Shown one piece after another: positions 25,059 through 36,800 of a DNA stretch of 64,000 nt; positions within the stretch are counted from its first letter, which is position 1; every line of letters begins with the position of its first letter. The position numbers were made by a program, and so were the translations under genes. The notes below the pieces were generated by a model. The model had not been told where the DNA came from and ran no database searches. It saw only the letters and a program-made list of their open reading frames with translations. Source of the DNA: Selaginella moellendorffii (taxonomy: Eukaryota > Streptophyta > Lycopodiopsida > Selaginellales > Selaginellaceae); assembly GCF_000143415.4 (NCBI RefSeq), contig NW_003314308.1, positions 179,794-243,793 on the forward strand, read 5' to 3'.

Positions 25059-26279
25059 TTATGTTGCTGTGACGAGCCTGGCAAGGTTCTGCGTATTCTC
25101 CATCAACACCTGGAACAGAGAGCTCGTTAGATGAGAGGAGGAAAGAAAATCGTGTTACCTCACGCATGTACCGCGCTGCAGCTTTCGCTCCCTCCGCCGC
25201 AAGTTGGAAGACGTTCTCAAAGTGTTCCAGAGGCATCTTAGAATCCATTTGCAGTAACGAGACTTTGTCCACCTTGGGGAACAATGCCACAGTCACGTCC
25301 GGGCCACCACCACTGTCCTCGACGTAATTCAGATCTAAACCAAGAGTAACTAGCAAAGCCACAAAGAAGAGAGAAGCTTGTTACCCAGTAAAGGCGTTCC
25401 ATTGAGGTAACCGGCAGCGCAGGATGCAACGAGATCCCGCATTGGAATGCCTGCTTCCGCTAAAGCCAGTGCTGCTGCATTGATACATGCTGATCGTGTG
25501 CCTTCAAAACAAGAAAAGCAAATTATTTGGAAACGATCTCCAGAGATTTAGACATCCTTACCTCCATCGGCCTGGAGAACTTGAACATAGATATCGATCT
25601 AGTAGAACAGTGGTGAGAAAACTTAAACATCAGTGCAGCCACGTACCTGTGATTTGGGCATTAGATTCGTAAGAATTGCCGCTTCTAGAGTCTGCCGGAT
25701 GACAAGTGATATCTCTGTGGAGCGCCTATCCAAGAAAAAAGAAAAACGAGTCTTGCGGGATTTATCTCGAGTGGAAAACATACCTGTTTCCTTTGCCTTT
25801 CCTTCGGCGATCGCCAGTGCTGAATGCGGCCATGCTATATTCGCATCGTACCTATAGTTTTCCTTTCTCGTTTAGAAAAAGAAGAAACGAACAACAAAAC
25901 GAAGAGCAAAAGATCTTACAAGAGCCCGATCCCAAAGCTGCTGTGAGCGATTATGGACCTAATAGAAAATCCATTCGCTTGCATCGATTCCGCAGAGAAG
26001 GAGAGAAAGATTACCTCGTGAGGACCATAAACAGCGGCAATCACCTTCGTGTTCCCCATCTCAAACATTGCCGATCTGCGTGTAATCGCCAGAGTCAAGA
26101 ACACCAGAAACTCCAGCTCACCCATTCGCATTCTCCACAACGCCGAGCTCCGCGTGGAGCTGCCGCATCTGCGATCCATCACATCAATCAACGCTTGCAG
26201 CGAATGGCGCCGCCGCCGTCCCTACCTCCAGCGGCCGCCGCCCATCGAGGCGCAAGCCTTCCGGCCCCACGAACTCCAT
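25059..26279 (-). CDS. RRP41: Exosome complex subunit RRP41 (RNase PH fold)
   Basis: This encodes RRP41, a ring subunit of the nuclear/cytoplasmic RNA exosome; in plants it keeps phosphorolytic activity, as shown for Arabidopsis. Exon 1 (26279-26226) reads [18 protein letters not shown]. Exon 2 (26168-26122) gives [16 protein letters not shown]. Exon 3 (26075-26015) gives [20 protein letters not shown]. Later exons carry [15 protein letters not shown] (near 25,830), the [18 protein letters not shown] region (about 25,570-25,460), [15 protein letters not shown] and [13 protein letters not shown]. The final exon ends VTAT before TAA at 25059-25061. All conserved RNase PH blocks are present and every junction checked is GT-AG, so the gene looks complete. 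It is divergent from the PP2C gene, sharing about 520 bp. Confidence 0.93.
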
Positions 26280-26798
26280 GGCGAATTTTAGGGCATACGC
26301 TTAAAACACGTCACACGTAAGCCCTAATATGAAATTAATGGTATCAACACGTGGCGCCCGCCCAAGAGTGGGCCCGTAGCACGCCTCGTGGACCAATGAG
26401 AAGAGCCCACATTGTATAGGAGAGTACACACAGGTGTCCGCTTGTGGGGCATGGAGGGGCTGCCCGCCTGCCCGAGAGGGCTGCCCAGCCCTGCCCGGGG
26501 GTGAGAGAAGAGAGCGAGGGCGTCGAGGCGCGAAAGAAAAAGGGCAGAGGACTCATGAGTGACGCGCGTTCCTGGTGCCAATGGCGGACGAGGAAGGCAA
26601 GCAGCGCCTAAATCTCTTGTGCTGCGGCCTCTGGTGTGGATTCATGTGGTGGGAGGAGCGGCGCGTGACCTGATCGTCATAGGGATCGCCTCTATCCTCG
26701 CTACGGTACGTTCACTCCTAGATTCACGGTCCTAGGGGAGGAATTCTCGCATTCATCGGCCAGATCGGGCAGGGCAGGGGCTTGCGTTGCTCTAGATT
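26280..26798. promoter_or_regulatory. Divergent RRP41/PP2C intergenic promoter with an ABRE/G-box
   Basis: This spacer separates two outward-reading genes. It contains ACACGTGGC at 26347-26355 followed by GCC, a strong match to the ABA-responsive element bound by ABF/ABI5-type bZIP factors, and a second ACGT core (CACGTCACACG) near 26,307. The right half is GC-rich and probably the PP2C leader; TAG lies in frame two codons upstream of the PP2C ATG. ABA regulation is inferred from the motif and the product class only. Confidence 0.5.
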
Positions 26799-28550
26799 AT
26801 GGATTCTTTGGACACGGCGGGGACGACGACGACGACGCCTCCCCGCTCGCTCAAGATCCGTGGCTCTCCAGGGGCTGTAGCACGCCGTAGACGCGCCGAG
26901 ATCAGGAGGTTCCGGGTGGTCGCCACCAAGACGAACTTGGTGTTCCCAGAGCCTGTGCACAAGAGGCCTCGATCATCCTCTCCGAACGGCCGCTCCTCTT
27001 TGCCATCCAAGAGGTCTTCTCCGGCGGCGGCCACGACCAACTTTACCATCACGGTGTCTTGCCACCAGGGCATGGACAAGCATGAGCTTTCCAACGGGTG
27101 GCAAGGAAACGGTGGCGATGCTGGTGGTGGCGAGCACAGCTTCTCCGGATCGATCAGCGCTCCTAGCTTTAGTTTTGGTAGTGATAGCAGTAATAGTAGT
27201 GGGACGGGAGTTTCCACGGTCACGACCGCTGGTGCCGGCGGAAGAACTTCAAACTCGACCCCAGAGAATAGCGAGGAAGAGACGGTCGATGGTTCTTCCA
27301 AGGATTTGCCAGCGGCAATGCAGCTCCTGGACGGGATGGCTGTTTCGGGCACTGCTTGCAACAGGAGCACCCGCTGCATCGCCAGCGATACGTGTCCCCC
27401 GCATGGAGCCGTATTCATATGTGGCAGGCGCCGGGAGATGGAGGATGCCGTCGCGGTAGTGCCCTCTTTTATGACGGTGCCGTGCGGTACTGTTGGAGGC
27501 TGCGAGTGTAAAGGTGCCACGCTGCCTTCCGCGGACGTTGGCATGTCCGCGTTACACTTCTTCGGAGTCTATGACGGCCATGGCGGACCTCAGGTAACCA
27601 ACTATTTGCTTTGACTATACTGTTCCTCGTTGTTTCCTCGTTGTTTAATACCTTGCTTCTTTCAGGTTGCTGGCTTCTGCAAGGAGCAAATGCATCGCGT
27701 CCTCGAGGAAGAGTTTAGTGGCGTTTTGCCAGGCATGGGTGACAGAGAGCTGGAGGCACATCTTCAGAGAGCAATGGTGGCGAGCTTTCTGAAAGTGGAT
27801 GCGCAGGTGGGAGGCTTCCTCGAGGGCAATTTGAGTCCGTCAGCTTCTCCATTCATAGCTCCCGAGACAGTCGGCTCGACTGCTGTGGTAGCCGTACTGG
27901 GACCAAACCGGATCATCGTCGCCAACTGTGGTGACTCGAGGGCCGTCCTTTCGAGAGGGGGGCGAGCCATTCCTCTCTCCGTGGACCACAAAGTGAGTTC
28001 TTCTTCTTCTTCTTCTTCTTCCTTTGATTTTGTTCTGATTTTGTATGCGCTTGTTTTGTTTTGCAGCCAGATCGAGAGGACGAGCTGGCCCGAGTTGAGG
28101 CTGCCGGAGGGAGGGTGTTTTTTTGGAACGGTTATAGAGTCTTAGGAGTTCTGGCAATGTCGAGAGCAATTGGTACGTTATGCAGCAGCCTTTGTGTGTT
28201 TTTTCTCGTTGTCTCGGAGTTACTTGACACATTATATTAATCTTGTTTTCATCACAGGTGATAGATACCTCAAGCCGTTTATAATCCCAGAGCCGGACGT
28301 TACTTGTACAGAGAGAAGTTCGGAGGACGAGTGCCTGATATTGGCCAGCGACGGCCTGTGGGACGTGCTCACCAACGAGATGGCGTGTGACATTGCACGG
28401 AAGTGTCTCGTTAGGCATCGAGCTCGGCAGGGCGGCGAGAGTGCCGCAGACATGGCTGCTGGATTACTGACCAAGGTCGCGATTGCCAAAGGCAGCACTG
28501 ACAACATCAGTGTGGTGGTGGTGGATCTAAGCTCATCCATGCGAAGGTGA
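26799..28550 (+). CDS. Clade A protein phosphatase 2C (ABI1/HAB1-type)
   Basis: A Ser/Thr phosphatase of clade A, the co-receptor class that inhibits SnRK2 kinases until PYR/PYL receptors bind ABA. Exons 26799-27593, 27666-27992, 28067-28172 and 28258-28550 join exactly in frame to 506 residues. After a Ser/Gly-rich N-terminal extension of about 200 residues come [16 protein letters not shown] (Asp259, metal ligand region), [53 protein letters not shown] and [13 protein letters not shown]. All metal-binding aspartates are present. The Trp in WNGYRVLG is the clade A residue that locks into the ABA receptor gate. An in-frame TAG six bases upstream supports the start. A (TTC)n tract lies in intron 2. 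Confidence 0.95.
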
Positions 28551-31258
28551 CGGAGAGAACTTTGGTGTATTGAGAAATTTTTTTCTCTTTTCTTCCCTCG
28601 CTCGCTCGCTCTCTCTACATCTTCCTTTTTCCTTTCTCAAATTTCCTCCTCGCAGCTATCTGTGTTCTTCTTGCCATGCAAAAAGACAAAAAAATTGTTA
28701 TACACTAGAGGAAGTCTATTGAAGTTTTTGAGGGATAAGAAAAGGACTGCTCTAGAATCAACATGGCAAGAATCAACATGGCAAAAACTATGAGGGTTCA
28801 ACATGGCATCGATCGATCGATTCAGCAACTAGACTACGATCGATCGATGCCATATCGAAGTTTGAAGCTTTTGTCGGGATTTGAACAAATATCAAAGTGT
28901 CGGGATTTGTGTTTGTTAAACTTTTGTAAATATCACAAGTCTTTTGGATTGCATCATCCTCAAACTATATAAAGTCGAGGGGTGTTGTCGCCTGGATGTG
29001 TGGTTCCATTCAAGAGCTTACACATAGCGCGCACAAAGAAGAAGAAAAGAAAAAAAGAGGGAAGCTTAGCATCTTTCACGTGGAGCACTATCTCCAGACA
29101 AAATCTTTGGCTTCATATCACACTACCACGGTCATGGCTGCTCTGTCATTTGCAATATAAAAATCAATAACACTGTGCAGCGATTCATTTTACGGGGATG
29201 GCATACAAATTTAGCCATTGTTCACAGTTCTTTTTCTATAAAAGGTAATAATAATTTAGATTCAACTTCTGGAAGCTGCGGATTGGCATTTACAACTTTT
29301 AGTTTTGTGGAGTGGTCATTGAGAATTTTGTAACCACGAACACACTTTTTCGTTGGCAAAATTTTGTTGGATATATGGAAAGTAAAAGTAACCATTCGAG
29401 AATCTTATCTCTAAAGCTAATATTTATTCGACCAAATGCAACTTATCTCATTCGCTTTATGGAATGGAATCAAAACCCACACCCCCCTGTCAAGTTGCAT
29501 AGTTGCTGCCCTCGAGGTCCAGGTATTCCGACGAGAAAGCTGATGTTACGCAGCAAAGGTGCGAATATAAACCGTAGCGAATGTTTGTGCGTCTCACTCT
29601 CTCTCTCTCTCTCTCCCCCTTTGATTGATCGATCGCATCAAATCGAGCAACAGTTGAAAAACAAAAATAGAAAGGTAAAAAAACGAATAAAACTTTCCAT
29701 GCTAAATCAAGAACACCAAGGTCGTGCCATGGAACATATTTGGTAGGACTAGCCATCACTGCACCAGTGTCTCGCTACCACTTGAACACGATTCCAAAGT
29801 TGCCTATGGAAGTTTTACTTTTTCATCTCTAGCGCGTGGAGAAAGATTGCAACTAAGAGTACCATGTCCCAGGGTTGCTTGTAGCCCGCCTCTCTTCTCT
29901 CGTCTCGAGGTCTCCTTGCTTGCCTTGACCAACCTGCTAACAGTGTTAGGTCTTTCTCTTCGCCAAGAAAACCACGCTGATTGGACGAGGCAATGTACTA
30001 AGGCTTGCTGTAAAACTTCCAGCGAGACACGCATACTATATACAATATTATAAATTAATTTTTAGTCTAAATTTAATTGTAATTGTAATTTTAATAATTT
30101 TAATATTAGGAAAAGTATTGTGGTGAATCCAATCCAAGCCATTCTCTCGCTATACTATGCAGATTAGCAATACCAATAATTTTGCAAGGTAGAGATCCAG
30201 ACCATGTCATCGGATTAGAAGGTAGTCACACCATCGCTGTGTGTGCTTGTCTTGTTGTCTGCGATCTCTAAGTACTTTTTGCGTGATTGCATAGGAATAC
30301 TTAAGCTATTTGATAGAATCGCTACGATCGGATACTCCGGGCTCGACGTACGCCTCCGGGAGGGCGACACTTCCGTACGAGTTGAATGTCACAGATCATG
30401 CTCGGAGCACTCAGCCTTTGGCGAGCTCGATTTGCTCACACCCCAAGTGTGGACCAAGATCCAGCCAAGTGGCATCTGTGGTGCTCAAAGTCGGTGATTA
30501 AACAACGCGTCGCGAGGGGCGCGAGGGGCATTTTTTTAACACGCTTCACTAACCTAAACCGTAAAATATATGAAGATGGGTGATGCTTAAACAAATGCCC
30601 AATAGATCTTTGGAGAGCGTTCTTGGCTTCTTGTCGAGTTTGTAGCAGGAATCCTGTGCCGAAACTGGTCAACACCCATAGCTTTAAATACCAAAAGAAG
30701 GAGAGGGAAGAAGACAATAGTTGCATTTTCCTCTCTCCCCCGTTTTGGAATTCTCAGTGAGAATTGAAGAAAATTGTAAAAAAGGTCACTCAGATCCACG
30801 GAAGGGAAGTGAGGAGATGGCTTGCTTCTAATCCAGTTCATCTCCATCCAAATTTTCATGGCCTGGAGCACGTTGACTGGCTGCTATGCTGCCACTTTGG
30901 GGTATACCCATTCAGGGCATATGTCTTAAAAGGGGCCGGCTCTCCTCGGCTAGAAAACACGCCCATGATATTTTGGCAATTTGTCGCGAGCAGGAGAAGC
31001 CTCTGGCGAACTCGAAAGCAACAAAACAAAGATAAAAACACCGGGGGAAATATATAATAAAAGTATATATATTCTTCGTTTTCATTTTAATGTACACAAG
31101 CAAAAAAACCAAGGAAAAAAAGCTCGAGGGAAAGAGAGAGGGGACCGGGGGCCGATTCAAATGGCTATATGCACAAGAGCGGCTCTCCACTTGTCCCCCC
31201 ACGAAAAACTTCGCAAACCTTTCCTCTCTCGACGATGGACGCTGCATTCTCTCATCCA
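28551..31258. other. Intergenic region between PP2C and NCED
   Basis: It contains short frames on both strands without recognisable domains, a perfect 17-bp inverted repeat (annotated), a (CT)n run at about 29,598-29,616, and the 3' flank of the minus-strand NCED gene on the right. No supported gene. Confidence 0.5.
28803..28853. repeat. Perfect 17-bp inverted repeat (stem-loop)
   Basis: Bases 28803-28819 (ATGGCATCGATCGATCG) are the exact reverse complement of 28837-28853, with a 17-nt spacer. The stem contains GATC repeats. It lies about 250 bp past the PP2C stop; it is not a terminator type used by nuclear Pol II genes and its role is unknown. Confidence 0.8.
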
Positions 31259-33328
31259 TCAGTCGCTCTGGCTGGCCAGTTCCTCCTCGGACACGAAGGT
31301 GCCGTGGAAACCATACGGCACCCGCGCCGGGAGCTGGACCGAGGCCAGGAGCTCCAGGTTGTCGGTGGCGGCGTCCAGCACCAGGAGCTCCGACACTCCC
31401 GTGCTCTCGTTGTGAACGAACGTGAGGACGTAGCCATCGTCCTCGGCCGCGTCCGGGTCGGACGTCCGGGGCACGAAGAAGGGCTCGCCACCAAAGCAAT
31501 TCTCGCCGTGCACGCGACGGCCCACAACACAGTCGGATACCACCTCGGCCTCCGCCACCTCGGTCTCCACCTCGGCCTTCTCCTTCTTTAGCGAGAGGTC
31601 CACCTTGGCTATGCCCGAGATCTTTGGCCACGGGTCCGCCACCGCCAGGTAGAGGTAGCGGCACTGGCGGCCCAGGACGCGGCGGTTCACGGTCCCGGCC
31701 TCGAGGTTGAGCCCGGCGATGGGTGTCCGAGTTGACGTGCCCGTGGTCAAGTTGAGCCGGATCTCGCACAGCACGCTGCTCATCTCCTCGTGTCCATTGG
31801 GGGACTCGTTGAAGACGCAGTCGGGCGGAGTCATGCACGATCCCAGCACCACGACCTCGTCCTCGCTCGCCTCCCATGCATTCCAGACGTGGAAGCAGAA
31901 GCAATCCGGCACCTCCACCCACTTGAGCTCGTCCGAGGTGGTGGCGTACTTCGGGAGCACTCCAAAGCGGGCCTTCTTCTTGGGATCGTAGACCACGGGC
32001 GATTTGCCCAGGAGCATCCGCAGGAGCTGGAACACCACCTGCTGGTCCGGGATCACCACGAACCTGTCGGTGATGGCGAAGTCGTGCATCATGGTCGCCC
32101 CGGGGAGCGGGATCTCCACGTCCGGCCGCTTGGTTCCATCCGCCGCGAAGCTGAAGTACCTGAGATACGGCTTCTTGACCACGTCGTAGCTGAGCGCGAA
32201 GAGCTCCCCGGTGCGCGGGTCCTTCTTGGGGTGCGCGATCATGGAGCTCGCTTTGAGCTGCCCGTGGAAGTCGTAGCGCCCAATAGTGGAGACGTCGCCA
32301 TCGCCCTCGATCCGGAGCGCGTAGGGCTGATCGTCCTCGGACATGGCCAGGAGCTTGCCATCGAAGAAGACGACGCCGGCGTTGGCCGGACCCATCCCCT
32401 TGCCCGCGTCCACCAGCCCGGCCAGGGAGCGGAGGTAGTAGAGCGCGAGGCGGGCGGCGCCACCGTGGCCGTGGAGCTCCCCCACCGCCTTGGGGAAGAA
32501 GGCGCGGCCCAGCCGCTCTTCCTGGCACAGCCGGTTTGTCCGCGTGAAGCGCGAGCAGTACGTGGCGGTACCGCCCGAGAGCCGCACGGCATGGAGCATA
32601 CCGTCGCCGTCAAAGAGGTGGTGGCCGGCGACGGGCTTAAACCGCGGGTTGGCGCCGTTGCGCACGTACAGCCCGTCAAGCCCGTCGGGGAGACGGCCCG
32701 TGACGGGCAGTCGGGTGCCCGAGGCCGGGCACTCAGGCACCGGCGCGAAATTGCCCTCGAGCTGGACAGCCGGATTGGCGGTGGAGGGGAGGTGATCGCC
32801 CTCCAGGATGGGGATGACGCGCTGCTCGATCCAGTCTAGTGCTGCCGCCGCCATCTTCTGGGCGGGTTTCCATTGCTCGATCGCGATCCCTGGCGTTTGC
32901 CCCGGCTTTGTGAAGGATTCGCGAAGGTTCCACAGGGGAATGTCGTCCCACGAGAGCGATGACTTGGGGGCGATGGAGATTGCCCGTGTGATGCTCGCCT
33001 CGAGCGCTTGGATGCAATCCTCGATGGATGGAGCTGCCGCCGCCGCTGATAGGAGACTGGCCAGAGGGGAGCTGCTGGATTCCTGGGGCGATGGCGCTGG
33101 CGATGGTGGGCAGTCGATTAAATGCGCCTGGATCCCTCTCCTGGCGCTCCTCTTGATCGTCCCCTTGGGCAATTGGGCTTGGAGCCGCGATGTGGAGCAG
33201 AGGCTGTGGTGAATTTGGCGCCTGGAGGTGAAACAAGACGAAGACGAGGAGCTGGAAGAGGACGAGGCAGAGCTCGCGATCATCAAGCTCGTGATCCCCC
33301 TGCTGCTGCATTCCATGGCTGCCGCCAT
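31259..33328 (-). CDS. NCED: 9-cis-epoxycarotenoid dioxygenase (ABA biosynthesis)
   Basis: This plastid non-haem iron dioxygenase cleaves 9-cis-violaxanthin/neoxanthin to xanthoxin, the committed step of ABA synthesis. The gene is intronless, as is usual for NCEDs. From the ATG at 33328 it encodes 689 residues; the same frame has an earlier ATG at 33430 (723 residues), but that stretch is pyrimidine-rich and leader-like. A Ser-rich transit peptide is followed by [44 protein letters not shown] and GELHGHGG. The four iron-binding histidines are His366 (MIAHPK), His415 (MMHDFAI), His480 (FHVWNAWE) and His675 (GFHGTF). The spacing of the first three, 49 and 65 residues, equals that in maize VP14 as I recall it. 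The family includes other CCDs, but these blocks fit NCED best. Confidence 0.93.
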   Translation of the reverse strand: MAAAMECSSRGITSLMIASSASSSSSSSSSSCFTSRRQIHHSLCSTSRLQAQLPKGTIKRSARRGIQAHLIDCPPSPAPSPQESSSSPLASLLSAAAAAPSIEDCIQALEASITRAISIAPKSSLSWDDIPLWNLRESFTKPGQTPGIAIEQWKPAQKMAAAALDWIEQRVIPILEGDHLPSTANPAVQLEGNFAPVPECPASGTRLPVTGRLPDGLDGLYVRNGANPRFKPVAGHHLFDGDGMLHAVRLSGGTATYCSRFTRTNRLCQEERLGRAFFPKAVGELHGHGGAARLALYYLRSLAGLVDAGKGMGPANAGVVFFDGKLLAMSEDDQPYALRIEGDGDVSTIGRYDFHGQLKASSMIAHPKKDPRTGELFALSYDVVKKPYLRYFSFAADGTKRPDVEIPLPGATMMHDFAITDRFVVIPDQQVVFQLLRMLLGKSPVVYDPKKKARFGVLPKYATTSDELKWVEVPDCFCFHVWNAWEASEDEVVVLGSCMTPPDCVFNESPNGHEEMSSVLCEIRLNLTTGTSTRTPIAGLNLEAGTVNRRVLGRQCRYLYLAVADPWPKISGIAKVDLSLKKEKAEVETEVAEAEVVSDCVVGRRVHGENCFGGEPFFVPRTSDPDAAEDDGYVLTFVHNESTGVSELLVLDAATDNLELLASVQLPARVPYGFHGTFVSEEELASQSD

Positions 33329-33880
33329 GGGACGATCGAAGGAAGGAGAAGAGAAGAAAGGGGGGAGAAGAGGAGGGGGAGGGGAAAAGGAAGAGATTTC
33401 TCGGAGTTGGCGAGAATTCGACAAGAACAAACCAGGGCTCTGCTGCTCTCACAATATATACGTGTTTGCTGCTCCCAAGAGATGAAGACAAATTACCATT
33501 CGCTGGCCAACCAACTGGAGGGATGGTGGAAATTTTTTTACGCAGCAGCCACGAGAAACAAGGGGGAATTTTAAGAAGGAAGCCTCTTGTGCGCGATTAG
33601 AAATTCCTGGAACAAGGAAACACGAAGAAGAGGGCCGTGGAGCTCTCGCTCTCTCTCGCTCTCGCTCACTCTCCTCGCAAGTATATCCCTTTCCAGGAAT
33701 TCCGGGCCAAAAATTTAGCGCTGGGCTTCGTGTTGTGGTGGGCTTCCAAGACCGGAGGCGTATATATATATACGCGGAGGATTAGGGCAAGAAGAATGCC
33801 GAGTTGGAGCTCTCGCGGCACGACACGTGGATGGATGCCCCACACGGCTTAGCTGAAGGTTTTTGGAGACAATGCGGTGG
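33329..33880 (-). promoter_or_regulatory. NCED leader and promoter with TATA tract and ABRE/G-box
   Basis: On the minus strand a TATATATATA tract (33761-33770) lies about 430 bp upstream of the chosen ATG. ACACGTGG (33823-33830 on plus) lies about 55 bp further upstream, a position typical of a functional ABRE. Below the TATA are (CT)n-rich leader sequences (33643-33675). Stress/ABA induction of this NCED is therefore plausible but inferred. Confidence 0.5.
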
Positions 33881-36800
33881 TGTGTTGTGCGCCTGTGTGT
33901 GAAATTGGGATTGATCGATGGAGATTGGGTGGTATAGACAGAGGGTTGACTCAAGGAATAACCTTCTTTATTCCGGGAAAAAAAAAGGTAGATTTATATA
34001 ATGGGCTTCTTTGGAGGAGACGCGCTTTTTCAACACCTTGCTTTCATGTCCGAGTTTGAATTCAATCCACTTTGTGTTGTCGTTGTTGTTGCTGCTGGTG
34101 GTTCTATTTCAGTCGTTGCTGACAATGAAAGATCTTAGACAACTTCTCCTGGACAAGGATCAAGTTCTTGGACAAAAACGTTGAGATCAACTCCATCCCC
34201 TGGGGAATCCATGTGTGGTAATCTCGTTAAAGGGATTCCGTGCAACGAACCTGGTGGATTAGTTTTGATCTTGCTTTATAGGGTTCTTGGGCCGGGGTCA
34301 CGTATTTGTCAAGTGATGTGAGAACAGAGATCGCAAAATCTTTTAGCGCGGCTCCCCTTTTGTGTTTTTGTTTTTTCTTGGGTGTATGAGAAAATTACAC
34401 ATGCTTCACGTTGGCTTCTTTCACAAATACAAAGATGTTTCATTCAAGCAATGTTCTTCCGAAAGACTTTGGGTGCTTCCTGGATTGGCGTGTGCAGCAA
34501 ACCGATTCACACACGTTGTCCATCCGGCCACCTTCGTCCCAACCCGAGGTCGGTGCAGTGGGATGGTTCTTTCATGGTCAAAATGTTTGAAAGTCTTGCT
34601 TGGTACAGTAAACAGATCTTAATCAGGGCGAATTCAAATTCTTTGGGAAAAGAATAAAACGTGCAGGAAAGCATCACATGGAAGGTATTGGAAATCTAAC
34701 ACAGATTCATTTGAATTTGTAAACTAGTGGAGGCCGCCATGTTCAAACTGCAACCTCCCCTGGGCTTGACTTGAGTTGGAAGAACATCGGATCACGATGA
34801 TTGGGGAGGGAAAACTTTCAACAAAGGCCAAGAACATGGATTAGTACCAATAAAATCTTTCCACCCACATGCCCTCTGGGCAGCTATCACATTGCCATCA
34901 ACATTGATGGGGCAGATTGGCCAGGATCTATAAAACCATGTAAGTTATTTTCTAGTTCTGGATTTCAGAAGATTCACCTTTTTATTGAATTAAGATTCAC
35001 AACACCGACAAGCTACCTCCCGCAAACTCCCTCTTTATAGCAAGCAACAGCAAAACAACAACCAACTTAACGAGTTCAAAGATGCTCATCCACTTAAACT
35101 ATATCATCATCATGCTTGACTAGCAATAAATCTGACCATCCCCACATTCAAATTGCTGCAACTTTTGCCTTCATTCCTGCCGCCACCACCTTTTCTGCTT
35201 CGTAGAGGACTCTTGCTTGGCGGCCACCCGACTAAATGTCTTATATGTGCCACAGCAAGCAAGCCGCAGCATGGAAACAGAAACAGACAACGACATTTTC
35301 TGCTGCATCTGCATCTACTTTGCCCAGAGCCTGACAAGATATGCATGCATGCGTGATGCTGAAATGTCTAGGGTTCAGAACGGGGTGAGCGGGGATTTTG
35401 GTCTCCCATGCCGTCACCGCCCCTCCATGTGGGCTATAATCCACGGCCCTTACAGAGAAATTGGAAGAATCTAGAATGGAGATGTTGCACTGATTTAGGC
35501 TGGGAGGGCTCCTGCTCTGACGCTTGGTTGTTGCTTGAATTTAGCAATTTCCACCTCGCCCGCTACAACCACGCAAACGCAAGGCCGCCACCCCCCTCCA
35601 TGTGAACAAAGCATGGAGATGCTTAACTCGTGCATGTGACAAAACACAGCATTTAATGTTTTTTTTTAAACTAGGATGTTATCTAGGGTTTTTGCTTTTT
35701 TTAAAATGGAGATTCACGTCCATAACTGATATAACTGAAAAGCAAGGGGGACCCAGAGAATATGCTGCTCCCGACATATTTTTGAAATTTTGGTTTGAAG
35801 AAAATATTTTTGGGCAGCCAATCACAGATGTGCGTGTGGGATGTCGTGGCAACTTGAAAATATAGCATCTGAATGAAACACATGGCAATGGCGGCGGGCC
35901 ACCACGGGGAAAGAATCTGCTACACGTGGCGTGATCACGTCAGTTCCAAGTAGCTCTTGTCGGTCAGCATTTTGACCAACACATGGACGCTGTAAAAAAA
36001 AGTGCATTTTCTTTTCCTCCACTCCCTTTTTTTCTTCATTGCCTTGTTTCCAAAAGGTGGCACGTCCCAAATCATTCCATGTCTTCATTTTCCATAATCT
36101 ATATATCAATCTATTTATCTATCAATCTATCTACATACTATTTAGATAAAGAAAATCATGAAAAGAATACCAACAAAGAAGAAAAGAGAAAAAGCTTTCA
36201 GAAATTAGCTTTCTCTCTGAATGGCGCACACAAGAATTTCTAGAGCACACTCTCACACAAAAGTCATCTTTTGTTACTTTCCTGGTCGACCACCACCCAG
36301 GCCAGACTTACATGTTTCCGTGAGCGTGTGCTAGAATAAATTGCAAGGCTGTCTGTCCCTCAGGAAGAAGGAGAATGACAAGCAATTGACCTGACCTGCG
36401 AGCTGCAGATTTTGAAAGCAAGTTCTGAATCAAAGAAAGAAGGAAAAAAAGGAAAAACCATTATGACTCCATTTCCTGTGAAGTTGGAGCCAGGAGGTCG
36501 GGCAGCGTTGTGGAGCTCGCAGAGACAGTCCTTTTCTTTGTATCCCTTCCATGCCTGTCGGCGCAAATGCCTCCACGGCATCGATCACATACACTAGTCG
36601 CACACTCATCTAGATCCAACACACTCATGCTTCCAGTACCATCATTTTCTGTGTGACAAACCTCCACCGCTGTGGAGACCTTTCCTGTTGCGAAACCATC
36701 CTGATCTTGGCGAGGAAACCCCCACGAAGAACGAGGAGAGTTGGTTTGACTGTGCAAATCGCTTGGGTCAAAAGATTCTTTCCTCGCACCGCCCTTTGAA

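Noticed and set aside
26792-27544. 250-codon minus-strand open frame
   Set aside because: It is the antisense shadow of the first PP2C exon, whose protein and splice junctions are unambiguous.
28803-28853. MicroRNA precursor
   Set aside because: The 17-bp perfect stem is too short for a plant miRNA/miRNA* duplex and no known miRNA sequence is present.
30912-32528. 538-codon minus-strand frame overlapping NCED
   Set aside because: Out-of-frame shadow of NCED on the same strand, Arg/Gly/Pro-rich without domains.
31790-32839. 349-codon plus-strand open frame
   Set aside because: Antisense shadow of the NCED coding region in GC-rich DNA; composition (His/Glu/Arg-rich) and lack of motifs argue against a gene.
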